Made by a program: the position numbers and the translations under genes. From contig NZ_JAUALB010000001.1 of assembly GCF_030345795.1 (NCBI RefSeq), positions 3,588,001 to 3,652,000 on the forward strand: a DNA stretch of 64,000 bases. The letters are read 5' to 3'. Shown piece by piece: positions 15,216-22,790 of this stretch. The number at the start of each line of letters is the position of its first letter. The first letter of the stretch is position 1. The notes beneath the pieces were generated by a model. The model was not told where the DNA came from and made no database searches. It saw nothing but the letters and a program-made list of their open reading frames with translations. Source of the DNA: Micromonospora sp. WMMA1363 (GTDB lineage: Bacteria > Actinomycetota > Actinomycetes > Mycobacteriales > Micromonosporaceae).

Positions 15216-16433
15216 ATGCGCACCATCGACGACGTCCAGCGGGACATGACCGCCCTGATCGAAGGCGCGGAGGCCCGCAACCTCACCACCGACGAGATGG
15301 ACCAGTACACCGGCCTGGAGCAGGAGCTGACGCAGGTGCGCCGCTCCGAGGAGATCCGGGCCCGCAACGCCGCATACCTGATGCCGGCGACCGGCGCGGC
15401 CGGTGGGACGCCGGTCGCCGCGCTCGGCCCGGTCGCCCCGGCCCGCGAGGACGACGGCCTCGACCGGGCGTTCCTGGCCTACCTGCGCACCGGTCAGCCG
15501 AACGCCGACCTGACCGATCTGCGGCCGACCAACGCCCAGTCCAGCGTCACCGGCTCCGAAGGCGGTTTCCTCGTGCCGCCCGGATTCCGGCAGAAGATCG
15601 TCGAGCGGATGGTGGCGTTCGGTGGGATCGCCAACGTCTGTGACGTGCTGGAGACCGACTCGGGTAACCGGATCGAGTGGCCGACCATCGATGACACCTC
15701 CAACAGCGGTGAGATCGTCGAGGAGGGGTCGGCGCACTCCGGCCAGGCGGACCTGGTGTTCGGTAAGACCGAACTGTCGGCGTACACCTACCAGACCGGC
15801 GGCGCGTCCAGCGCCCCGCTGCGGCTGGCGCGGGAACTGATCCAGGACCAGGCGTTCGACCTGGAAACCCGCCTGGCCCGGCTGATGGGTGTGCGGCTGG
15901 CGCGGGCGCTCGCCTCCGACCTGGCCGTCGGAACCGGCGTCGACGAGCCGCTGGGTCTGGTCACCGGGTTGACTGGTATCGAACCGGCCGACGACACCGC
16001 CGGCATCACCTACGACGACCTGCTCACGTTCATCCACTCCGTGGACCCGGAGTACCGGCCGACCGCCCGATGGGTCTTCAACGACTCCTCGCTGAAGACG
16101 ATCCGGCAGATCAAGGACTCCAACGGTGACCCGCTGTGGCGGTCGATGACCTCCACCATCGGCGACGCCGCGTCGACCGGCATGCTCCTCGACTACCCGT
16201 ACACCGTCGACCAGGGCCTGCCGGACATCGACATCGACGCGAACACCGTCAACTGGGGTGCGTTCGGGGACATCCGGGAGGGCTACGTGCTGCGGCGGGT
16301 GCGGTCCATCGAGGTCGTGGTGAACCCGTGGACCCGCGCCAGCCAGCGGGAGATCGAGTACACGGCGTGGATGCGCGCCGACGCCACCCAGCAGAACACC
16401 AACGCCTACGTCGCGCTCACCGGCGAGCAGTGA
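15216..16433 (+). CDS. Major capsid protein, HK97 fold
   Basis: The 405-residue protein has an N-terminal helical delta region (about 1-110, DMTALIEGAEARNLTTDEMD), which should be cleaved by the protease. The fold starts near AQSSVTGSEGGFLVPPGFRQ and includes RLMGVRLARALASDLAVGTG and NPWTRASQREIEYTAWMRAD, typical of the capsid shell domain. It forms the icosahedral head. Its stop overlaps the ATG of the next gene. Confidence 0.94.
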   Translation: MRTIDDVQRDMTALIEGAEARNLTTDEMDQYTGLEQELTQVRRSEEIRARNAAYLMPATGAAGGTPVAALGPVAPAREDDGLDRAFLAYLRTGQPNADLTDLRPTNAQSSVTGSEGGFLVPPGFRQKIVERMVAFGGIANVCDVLETDSGNRIEWPTIDDTSNSGEIVEEGSAHSGQADLVFGKTELSAYTYQTGGASSAPLRLARELIQDQAFDLETRLARLMGVRLARALASDLAVGTGVDEPLGLVTGLTGIEPADDTAGITYDDLLTFIHSVDPEYRPTARWVFNDSSLKTIRQIKDSNGDPLWRSMTSTIGDAASTGMLLDYPYTVDQGLPDIDIDANTVNWGAFGDIREGYVLRRVRSIEVVVNPWTRASQREIEYTAWMRADATQQNTNAYVALTGEQ

Positions 16434-16741
16434 TGGCCGTCTTCAACCACGACTTCACCCTCACCGCCGACGCACCCGAGTCGACCCGTCGACCCGCCGC
16501 CGGCGCCGACCGGTTCGGGCTGCAAATCGTGCCCGACGATGCCTGCGAGGCGGCCACGGTCGCCTTGCAGGGGTCGATCGACGGTGCAGCCTGGGCGGAC
16601 CTCGCCGAGGCCACCACCCGCACGCCGCTGGTCGGATGCGGCGGCACCGCCAAAAGCCCCGTCGTCCGGTACGTCCGTGTCGTCGCGCGGACGCTGTCCG
16701 GAGACGGGGCGTCCGTCCGCGCTCACGTCGTAGCCAAGTAG
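16433..16741 (+). CDS. Small beta-rich virion protein (102 aa)
   Basis: The 102-residue protein (MAVFNHDFTLTADAPESTRR) is rich in alternating hydrophobic residues (VALQGSIDGAAWADLAEATT, VVRYVRVVARTLSG), as in small beta-sandwich domains. Its start overlaps the capsid stop. The position directly after the capsid suggests a head decoration or stabilising protein. No family is recognised. Confidence 0.6.
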   Translation: MAVFNHDFTLTADAPESTRRPAAGADRFGLQIVPDDACEAATVALQGSIDGAAWADLAEATTRTPLVGCGGTAKSPVVRYVRVVARTLSGDGASVRAHVVAK

Positions 16742-16753
16742 GAGACCAAACAC

Positions 16754-17194
16754 ATGCCGGCACGAGAGATCATCGAACCGGAACTCAACATCCTGGGCAC
16801 CAGCGTGGTGACCATCTCCACCGCCACCACCACCGCATTTGATTTCGGCACGCCGAACGACATCAACCTGGCGACCACCACGGCCGGCGCCCCGGGCTTG
16901 GCCTACGAGCACGGAAACCGGGTCCTGGTCATCCTGTCCGCGTCCACGGCCGGCACCACCGACACAGTGTCGTTCTCAATTCAGGACGCCCCGGATTCGA
17001 GCGGGAGCATCGGCACCCCGGCGACCGCGCTGACGACCGGCACCCTCACCGGCGGCACCGGCAGCCAGTTCGCGCGGGCGTCGGTGCGCCTGCAAAACGG
17101 GCGGCCGTGGCTGCGGGTGCGGGTCACCTCGGACGGCACCACCGACACGTTCGTGACCCACTGCACGGTGCTGGGCCTGCCCGGCGTGCTCTGA
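16754..17194 (+). CDS. Probable virion decoration protein (146 aa)
   Basis: The 146-residue protein is Thr/Gly/Val-rich and predicted almost all beta (TSVVTISTATTTAFDFGTPN, NRVLVILSASTAGTTDTVSF, WLRVRVTSDGTTDTFVTHCT). It lies between capsid and connector genes on the same strand. Such proteins often bind the outside of HK97-type heads. No specific family can be named. Confidence 0.55.
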   Translation: MPAREIIEPELNILGTSVVTISTATTTAFDFGTPNDINLATTTAGAPGLAYEHGNRVLVILSASTAGTTDTVSFSIQDAPDSSGSIGTPATALTTGTLTGGTGSQFARASVRLQNGRPWLRVRVTSDGTTDTFVTHCTVLGLPGVL

Positions 17195-17223
17195 GCCTCA
17201 ACGGCGGAAAAGGGGGGGCGGCC

Positions 17224-17826
17224 GTGGCGTGGGCGCCGGACTACATCACTAGCGCGCAACTGAAGGCGTATGTCCGTGTCGACGCCAACGACACAGTCGA
17301 CGACGATGAGATCGCCGACGCCGTCACGGCCGCGTCCCGGGCTGTCGACCAGCACACGCACCGCCAGTTCGGTCAGGTCGCCGTCGCGGAGGCCCGCACC
17401 TACACCGCCGTCTATGACCGGCACGTCGGGATGTGGCGCATCGTCGTCGACGACCTGGGCGACACCACCGGCCTGGACATCCAGGCCGCGGGTGGTGAGA
17501 TCACCACTTACACGCTGCACCCACGTAACGCCCTGACCAAGGGGCGGGTGTACGAGGAGATCCGGGTCCCCCTGTCGGCGTCGGTCACCCCGACCGGCGA
17601 CGAGGGGGAGTTGACGATCACCGCCCCGTGGGGCTGGCCGGCCACCCCGACCGCGGTGCCGCTGGCCACGAAACTCCAGGGGTCGCGGTTCCTGGCCCGC
17701 CGGGACTCCCCGTACGGGGTAGCGGGGTCGCCGCAGGACGGCTCGGAGGTGCGGCTGCTGGCCCGCGTCGACCCGGACGTGGCGGTGTCACTGCGCCCGT
17801 ACGTGCGTGACTGGTGGGTCGCCTGA
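17224..17826 (+). CDS. Head-tail connector protein, gp6-like
   Basis: The 200-residue protein starts with VAWAPDYITSAQLKAYVRVD and contains DDEIADAVTAASRAVDQHTH and RQFGQ, the signature of head-tail connectors (phage QLRG/gp6 families). A C-terminal beta region follows. It forms a ring below the portal. The GTG at 17224 sits right behind an AGGGGGG ribosome site; upstream starts would read across the preceding gene end. Confidence 0.8.
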   Translation: MAWAPDYITSAQLKAYVRVDANDTVDDDEIADAVTAASRAVDQHTHRQFGQVAVAEARTYTAVYDRHVGMWRIVVDDLGDTTGLDIQAAGGEITTYTLHPRNALTKGRVYEEIRVPLSASVTPTGDEGELTITAPWGWPATPTAVPLATKLQGSRFLARRDSPYGVAGSPQDGSEVRLLARVDPDVAVSLRPYVRDWWVA

Positions 17827-17839
17827 TGGAGGCCGCCTG

Positions 17840-18259
17840 ATGGACCTGAAAGCCGTCATGGTGGAGGCCGGCACCGCCCTGGGCGCCATCACCTCACTAC
17901 GGGTGTATGTGGGCGCACCGGGCAAGGTGGACGTGCCGGCAACCGGGGCGGCAGCGGTGGTGCCGTACCCGACGCGAATTACCTACGACGCCACGTACGG
18001 GCGGGGCATGGACCGTATCGAGCAGGACATTCTGTTGGTGATCGGTCGCCCGACGGACCGGGTGACCGTCGACAAGCTCACCTCGTACGCGGCCGGTGCG
18101 GGCTCGGACTCGGTCAAGACCGTCCTTGAGGGCCACACCTGGACGACCTGCGACGGGTGCCGTGTCGAAACCGTCGAGTTCGACGTGGTGCAGATCGCGG
18201 CCGTCGACCACATGGCGGCTGTGTTCACCGTGGAGTTTTGGGGGCAAGGGAGTGCGTAG
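17840..18259 (+). CDS. Head-tail joining / tail terminator-like protein (139 aa)
   Basis: The 139-residue protein (MDLKAVMVEAGTALGAITSL) has a strand-helix pattern: RVYVGAPGKVDVPATGAAAV, DRIEQDILLVIGRPTDRVTV and VEFDVVQIAAVDHMAAVFTV. This order resembles tail-completion or neck proteins that cap the tail tube. The ATG lies 13 bases after the previous stop with GGAGG before it, and the stop adjoins the next ATG. Exact role inferred from position. Confidence 0.65.
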   Translation: MDLKAVMVEAGTALGAITSLRVYVGAPGKVDVPATGAAAVVPYPTRITYDATYGRGMDRIEQDILLVIGRPTDRVTVDKLTSYAAGAGSDSVKTVLEGHTWTTCDGCRVETVEFDVVQIAAVDHMAAVFTVEFWGQGSA

Positions 18260-18763
18260 ATGGCGTTGACAAGCACGATAACCACCCGGATCGACTCGGC
18301 GCTGTCGAGTGCGCTGGATCTGGCGACCGCCTCGGTGCCGCTGGCATTACAACAGCGGTACACCTGGGCGTCGGGGACGGCCGCCGACCAGGCTGATCTG
18401 GTCTTTCACGATCAGCGGACCATCGCGGCGAGCAGCAACGAGGATCTGGACCTGGCGGGGTCACTGTCCGACGCGTTCGGTGCGACGCTGACGTTCGTCG
18501 ACCTCAAACTGCTGTACGTCGCCGCGGCCAGCGGGAACACCAACAACGTGCGCGTCACCAGGCCTGCGAGCAACGGCGTCCCGCTGTTCCTGGCCGCGTC
18601 GGACGGCATCGACGTGCTGCCCGGCGGGATGCTCCTGTGGGTCGCCCCAGCCGCCACCACGGTCACGGTCACCGCCGGCACCGGAGACCTGATCAACGTC
18701 GCCAATTCGTCGTCGGGCACGTCGGTGACCTACGACGTGGTGATCATCGGCACGAGCGCGTAA
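18260..18763 (+). CDS. Virion structural protein, beta-rich (167 aa)
   Basis: The 167-residue protein has mixed strands (YTWASGTAADQADLVFHDQR, ATLTFVDLKLLYVAAASGNT, MLLWVAPAATTVTVTAGTGD) and ends with TYDVVIIGTSA. The sequence pattern matches small viral proteins found near the tail tube gene in actinophages. It starts immediately after the preceding stop. Function in head-tail joining or decoration cannot be decided. Confidence 0.6.
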   Translation: MALTSTITTRIDSALSSALDLATASVPLALQQRYTWASGTAADQADLVFHDQRTIAASSNEDLDLAGSLSDAFGATLTFVDLKLLYVAAASGNTNNVRVTRPASNGVPLFLAASDGIDVLPGGMLLWVAPAATTVTVTAGTGDLINVANSSSGTSVTYDVVIIGTSA

Positions 18764-18775
18764 GGAGGCCCGGCG

Positions 18776-19174
18776 GTGGCTTTCGTCCACGGCAAGGACA
18801 CGTACATCTCGCTGGACGGCAACGACCTATCGACGTTCACCAACACCAGCACCCTCGACCAGGAATCCGACGAGCACGACGTCACCACCTACGGCAAAGA
18901 CGACTACGTGGTCACCGGTGGCCTCCTCAAGGGGGCGTTCAGCATGGGCGGTGTCTACGACGACACGGCCAGCGGACCGAAAGCCGTTATTGAGCCGCTG
19001 ATCCGCACGGTCGTCACACTGATCCGCCGCGCTGAGGGCACCGGCGCGGGACTGCCGCAGGAGTCCGTCAGCGTGCTGGTCAAGAAGTACACCGAGACCA
19101 GCCCGGTGGCGGACATGATCACGTGGTCGTGTGAAATGACCAAGTCCGACGCCATCACCCGCACCACCCAGTAG
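18776..19174 (+). CDS. Major tail (tube) protein
   Basis: The 132-residue protein begins VAFVHGKDTYISLDGNDLST and has the tube-protein pattern: QESDEHDVTTYGKDDYVVTG, LLKGAFSMGGVYDDTASGPK and the C-terminal SWSCEMTKSD-like strand. Its position just before the tail assembly chaperone supports the role. It polymerises as hexamer rings around the tape measure. GTG start behind AAGGAGG. Confidence 0.82.
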   Translation: MAFVHGKDTYISLDGNDLSTFTNTSTLDQESDEHDVTTYGKDDYVVTGGLLKGAFSMGGVYDDTASGPKAVIEPLIRTVVTLIRRAEGTGAGLPQESVSVLVKKYTETSPVADMITWSCEMTKSDAITRTTQ

Positions 19175-19182
19175 GAGACGGC

Positions 19183-19494
19183 ATGGACAAAGACAAGCTG
19201 ATCAGCCCGCGGATCGCCGAGGACGACGTCGAGATCCCCGACGTCGGCACGGTGCGCGTACGGGCGGTCTCCCGATACTCACTGCTCGCCGCCGGTAAGG
19301 GGGTCAGCGAGGACAAAGACCCGGCCGTCGTCGAGCGGCGGATGCTCGTCGCCGCGCTCGTCGACCCGCCGCTGACGATGGCCGAGGCCGAACAGTGGCA
19401 GAAAAGCGCCCCGGCGGGCGAGATCGGCCACGTCCTCCAACGCGTCCGGGAACTGTCGGGCCTGACCGAGGGCGCCGCCAAAAGCGGCGTATAA
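19183..19494 (+). CDS. Tail assembly chaperone, short form
   Basis: The 103-residue protein (MDKDKLISPRIAEDDVEIPD) has the small beta-domain plus helix layout of gpG-like tail chaperones: VRVRAVSRYSLLAAGKGVSE, MLVAALVDPPLTMAEAEQWQ. It lies between the tube and tape-measure genes. The frame stops at 19494, but the +1 frame continues openly to 19672 with a matching C-terminal domain, so a frameshifted longer form is expected. It would coat the tape measure during tail assembly. Confidence 0.8.
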   Translation: MDKDKLISPRIAEDDVEIPDVGTVRVRAVSRYSLLAAGKGVSEDKDPAVVERRMLVAALVDPPLTMAEAEQWQKSAPAGEIGHVLQRVRELSGLTEGAAKSGV

Positions 19495-19672
19495 GGACTT
19501 CGAGGCCGACCCGGAGCTGGAGTTCGAGTTCTTCATCGCCGACCGGCTCGGCATGACCGTGGACCGGTTACGGCGGGAGATGAGCCAGGACGAGTTCGTC
19601 CGCTGGACGATCTTCCACGCGCGTAAGGCTCAGCGGCAGGAGATGGCGACGAGGACCGCCGGGCGGAGGTGA
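19484..19672 (+). CDS. Tail assembly chaperone extension, +1 frame
   Basis: Reading GCC AAA A, then GCG GCG TAT AAG from 19484, shifts by +1 (or -2) and gives AAYKDFEADPELEFEFFIAD, then RLGMTVDRLRREMSQDEFVR and WTIFHARKAQRQEMATRTAG. This segment is typical of the T domain of tail chaperones. It has no good start codon of its own near its beginning. The run AAAA at 19480-19483, just ahead of the zero-frame stop, is the likely slip site. The fused product would be 162 residues. Confidence 0.7.
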   Translation, partial: AAYKDFEADPELEFEFFIADRLGMTVDRLRREMSQDEFVRWTIFHARKAQRQEMATRTAGRR

Positions 19673-19674
19673 CA

Positions 19675-19946
19675 GTGGAACCGAAAATCGCGGTCCTCGG
19701 TCTGCGGGACCTGTCCCGCAGACTGCGAAAGATCGACGGGGAAGCCGCCAAGCAACTACGGATCGTCTTCAACGAGGCCGCGGAAATCGTGGTTTCCGAC
19801 GCCCGCCCGAAGGTCCCGAAGCGGACCGGCCGCGCCGCCGGGTCGCTGAAGATGCGGTCCACCCGCACCGCGGTTCGGATCGCCATGGGCGGCCCGCGCG
19901 CCCCCTACTACCCGTGGCTCGACTTCGGGGGCCGAGTCGGCCCTAA
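19675..19946 (+). pseudogene. 5' part of HK97 gp10-like tail component, cut by an IS
   Basis: The fragment reads VEPKIAVLGLRDLSRRLRKI, VVSDARPKVPKRTGRAAGSL and ends PYYPWLDFGGRVGP. This is the typical N-terminal two thirds of HK97 gp10-family proteins (tail completion or head-tail joining). The insertion follows the base pair AA of an AAC codon. Joining base 19946 to 21331 restores an open frame of 136 codons, so the gene was intact before the IS arrived. GTG at 19675 follows GGAGG. Confidence 0.85.
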
Positions 19947-19973
19947 TACTGCAACGGCGGGTCGTAGCTTCGG

Positions 19974-21155
19974 GTGCTGATCATTCGTTGGTTGGTTGTG
20001 GTGGATGCGCGGGTGGTCGGGTCGTGGGATGCCGGGTTGGAGGAGTTGTTCTTCCGGTTCGCGCATCGGTTTGAGCGGGTGGAGCCGCGGCGGCGGGCAT
20101 GGGCGTATGTGCGGGGGCTACTGGCACCGTTGGAGCGGCGTAACGGCTGGACCCTCGCGGAGCAGGCTGGGCATGTGTCGCCGGACGGGTTGCAGGGCAT
20201 GCTGTGCAGCGCGGCGTGGGACCGGGACGCGGTCCGCGATGACGTGCGCGATTACGTGGTGGACCAGATCGGCGATGCGGCCGGGGTGCTCATCGCTGAC
20301 GAGACGGGGTTCGTCAAGAAGGGCCGTGCGTCGGCGGGGGTCCAACGGCAGTATTCGGGTACGGCGGGCAAGACCGAGAACTGCCAGATCGGCACGTTCC
20401 TGTGCTACGCCACGCCGCGGGGTCGGGCGTTGATCGATCGGGAGTTGTACCTGCCGAAGTCGTGGACCGGTGATCGGGACCGGTGCCGGCGCTCGGCGAT
20501 CCCGGACGCCGTCGGGTTCGCGACCAAGCCGCAGCAGGCGCAGGCCATGCTGGAGCGGGCGGTCACCGCGGGGGTGCCGTTTTCGTGGTTCACGGCCGAT
20601 GAGGCCTACGGGCAGAACCCTGGCCTGCGGGGCTGGTTGGAGGATCGGGACATCGCGTACGTGATGGCCACCCGACGCGACGATCGGGTGCCCTCCGGGC
20701 TGCACACCACCACCGGTGTCGACGAGCTGATCGGCAGGGTGCGTGCGGGCGCGTGGCAACGACTGTCGTGTGGTGACGGCGCGCACGGGCCGCGCCGCTA
20801 CGACTGGGCTCGGCTGCCGATCCGCCGCACCTTTGCCCACGGCCGCCGCGGCTGGGTCCTGGCCCGACGCTCGATCACGGATCCCGGCGACATCGCCTAC
20901 TACGTCTGCTTCGGCCCCCGCGGCACCCGACTACGCGACCTGGTGCGGGTCGCCGGTAGCCGTTGGTCGGTGGAGGAATCGTTCCAGACCGCGAAGAACG
21001 AGGTCGGCCTGGACCAGTACCAGGTCCGCCGCTACGACGCCTGGTACGCCCACATCACCCTCGCGATGGCCGCCGCCGCGTTCCTCGTCGTCACCCGCGC
21101 CCTCGAAGCCGCAAAGGGGGCACCACCGCAAACGAGCGCAGCCAGATCCCGCTGA
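19974..21155 (+). CDS. IS701-family DDE transposase (main frame)
   Basis: The 393-residue frame has the IS701 layout: RRAWAYVRGLLAPLERRNGW, then the first Asp in VLIADETGFVKKG, QYSGTAGKTENCQIGTFLCY, the second Asp in FTADEAYGQNP and the Glu in SVEESFQTAKNEVGLDQYQV. It ends prematurely in APPQTSAARSR. The usual C-terminal segment lies in the -1 frame. A later GTG at 19998 is an alternative start. Catalytic residues are all present, so it could still work if the shift is made or is dispensable. Confidence 0.88.
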   Translation: MLIIRWLVVVDARVVGSWDAGLEELFFRFAHRFERVEPRRRAWAYVRGLLAPLERRNGWTLAEQAGHVSPDGLQGMLCSAAWDRDAVRDDVRDYVVDQIGDAAGVLIADETGFVKKGRASAGVQRQYSGTAGKTENCQIGTFLCYATPRGRALIDRELYLPKSWTGDRDRCRRSAIPDAVGFATKPQQAQAMLERAVTAGVPFSWFTADEAYGQNPGLRGWLEDRDIAYVMATRRDDRVPSGLHTTTGVDELIGRVRAGAWQRLSCGDGAHGPRRYDWARLPIRRTFAHGRRGWVLARRSITDPGDIAYYVCFGPRGTRLRDLVRVAGSRWSVEESFQTAKNEVGLDQYQVRRYDAWYAHITLAMAAAAFLVVTRALEAAKGAPPQTSAARSR

Positions 21156-21304
21156 GCAGCAACGAAATCCGCCGCCTGTTCGCCCACCTCGTCCTGACCA
21201 CCCGCCGTCGAGCCGACCACATCCTGCGCTGGTCCGACTTCCGCCGTCGCCGCCAGGAACAAGCCCGAGCCGCCCACTACCGCAAACGACTCAAACCGCC
21301 ATAA
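21119..21304 (+). CDS. C-terminal segment of the IS701 transposase in the -1 frame
   Basis: After the heptamer A AAG GGG at 21113-21119 the -1 frame reads GGTTANERSQIPLSSNEIRR, LFAHLVLTTRRRADHILRWS and DFRRRRQEQARAAHYRKRL, the conserved end of IS701 transposases. The heptamer fits the X XXY YYZ pattern for programmed slippage, but it is also a homopolymer run where a one-base indel is likely. Confidence 0.65.
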   Translation, partial: GTTANERSQIPLSSNEIRRLFAHLVLTTRRRADHILRWSDFRRRRQEQARAAHYRKRLKPP

Positions 21305-21330
21305 GTCACGACCCGCCGTTGCAGTACTAA

Positions 21331-21469
21331 CCGGTCAGTGGCCCGTCCTTTCGTCAAGGAGGGCCGCTACCTCTACAAGTCGTTCCACGACCGGCGGACG
21401 GACGTGCAGGACGCCATGGAGTCCGGCATCCGACGCGTTGCCCGCGCCGCCGGCCTGGAGGTGGACTGA
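21331..21469 (+). pseudogene. 3' part of HK97 gp10-like tail component
   Basis: The fragment continues the broken gene with RSVARPFVKEGRYLYKSFHD, RRTDVQDAMESGIRRVARAA and GLEVD, then a stop overlapping the tape-measure ATG. The segment RPFVKEGRYLY is the usual C-terminal signature of the family. It has no start of its own and is presumably not translated separately. Confidence 0.85.
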
Positions 21470-22773
21470 TGCCGAACCAGGTCACACTCACCTTCGGCGG
21501 GGACGCTGACGAGCTGGTCAAAGAGGCCGCCCGCGCCCGCGCGGCCACAGAGGATGTGGGTAAGTCAGCGGACGTGGCCGGCGGCGACTTCGGGCGGGCC
21601 GCCAAGCAGTCGTCGGGGCTCACCGACCGCATGGCCAAGCTGGGCAACATCGTCGACGGCGCGTCCACGGCTATCGGTGACGCCGCCGGCACCATGCAGG
21701 CCCTCGCCGATATCGAGACCTCCACCGCACGTAAGGCCGCCGAGCACGCTCGGGCGCTCAACGACCTGGAACAGGCGCAAGCCGACGTCAACCAGGCGCT
21801 GATCGACGGTAAGCAGGCCACTCTTGATGTGGGGCAGGCGCACCTCGACGCCGAGCAAGCCGTGCTCGACGCGGAGACCGCGCAGCAGGAGTACAACGAG
21901 GCAGTCAAAGAGCACGGCAAGAACAGCGCCGAGGCTCGGCAGGCATCTCTCGATCTGAGGCAGGCGCAGGAGGATCTGAAGCAGGCGAACCTCGACGTGG
22001 AGCAGGCCACGCAGGACGCCACCCAGGCGACTATCGACGCCGAGAGCGCGCAACTGGACGCCAACGAGGCGATGATGGCCGCGAACCCGCCTGACCTGCA
22101 AAAGTGGGCGGATCAGATGAACCTGGTCGCGCCACTGTTGCAGGGCTTGGTGGGTGTGGTCGCGTTGGTGACGGCCGCTCAGTGGGCGTGGAACGCCGCG
22201 CAGTTGGCCAGCCCCGTCACGTGGATCATCATCGGTATCGTCGCGTTGGTCGCCGCCATTATCTTGATCGCCACGAAGACGGACTGGTTCGCGCGGGCGT
22301 GGCGCGCGTCCTGGAAGTGGATCAAGGATGCGGCGTCCGGCGCCTGGAACTTCATCAGGCGTATCCCCGGGTGGACAGCCAGCGCGTTCGGCAAGATCGC
22401 TTCGGTGATCTCGTGGCCGTACCGGATGGCCTTCAACCTGATCTCCACCGCGTGGAACAGCACGGTTGGCCGCCTGCGCTGGACGGTACCGTCGTGGGTA
22501 CCTAAGGTCGGCGGCAACAGCATCTCCGCGCCGCGGCTGCCGAAATTCCACTCCGGTGGCAAGGTGCCAGGCCCGCCGGGATCCGAGATGCTCGCCGTGC
22601 TCCAGGCCGGCGAAACCGTCACTCCCGCCGGGACCGGCGGAGGTGTGACCATCCATGTCCAGGCTGGCCCCGGCGCGCCCATGGAGCGGGCGTTCGCCGA
22701 CATGTTCCTCGCCCTGCTGCGCGCCGGGGCGATCCGACTCTCGGTGCAGCAGGGCCGAGTGCAACCAGCCTGA
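21469..22773 (+). CDS. Tape measure protein (short, 434 aa)
   Basis: Residues about 55-200 form a long helix of repeated Gln/Ala/Asp units (LEQAQADVNQALIDGKQATL, LDLRQAQEDLKQANLDVEQA), as in tape measure coiled coils. Two hydrophobic segments follow (GLVGVVALVTAAQWAWNAAQ and VTWIIIGIVALVAAIILIA). The C-terminal part, with FHSGGKVPGPPGSEMLAVLQ and AGETVTP, is a standard tape-measure ending. Tail length scales with this protein, so the tail should be short for a siphovirus. The ATG overlaps the gp10-like stop. Confidence 0.9.
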   Translation: MPNQVTLTFGGDADELVKEAARARAATEDVGKSADVAGGDFGRAAKQSSGLTDRMAKLGNIVDGASTAIGDAAGTMQALADIETSTARKAAEHARALNDLEQAQADVNQALIDGKQATLDVGQAHLDAEQAVLDAETAQQEYNEAVKEHGKNSAEARQASLDLRQAQEDLKQANLDVEQATQDATQATIDAESAQLDANEAMMAANPPDLQKWADQMNLVAPLLQGLVGVVALVTAAQWAWNAAQLASPVTWIIIGIVALVAAIILIATKTDWFARAWRASWKWIKDAASGAWNFIRRIPGWTASAFGKIASVISWPYRMAFNLISTAWNSTVGRLRWTVPSWVPKVGGNSISAPRLPKFHSGGKVPGPPGSEMLAVLQAGETVTPAGTGGGVTIHVQAGPGAPMERAFADMFLALLRAGAIRLSVQQGRVQPA

Positions 22774-22790
22774 CGACGGGAGGGGTGGGC

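Larger units (their letters stand above)
19947..21326 (+). mobile_element. IS701-family insertion sequence (1380 bp)
   Basis: The ends are perfect 19-bp inverted repeats: TACTGCAACGGCGGGTCGT at 19947-19965 and its complement at 21308-21326. They are flanked by the direct repeat CTAA at 19943-19946 and 21327-21330. Four-base YTAR target duplications are a known feature of the IS701 family, and the transposase agrees. The intact duplication shows a simple insertion that has not rearranged since. Confidence 0.95.
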
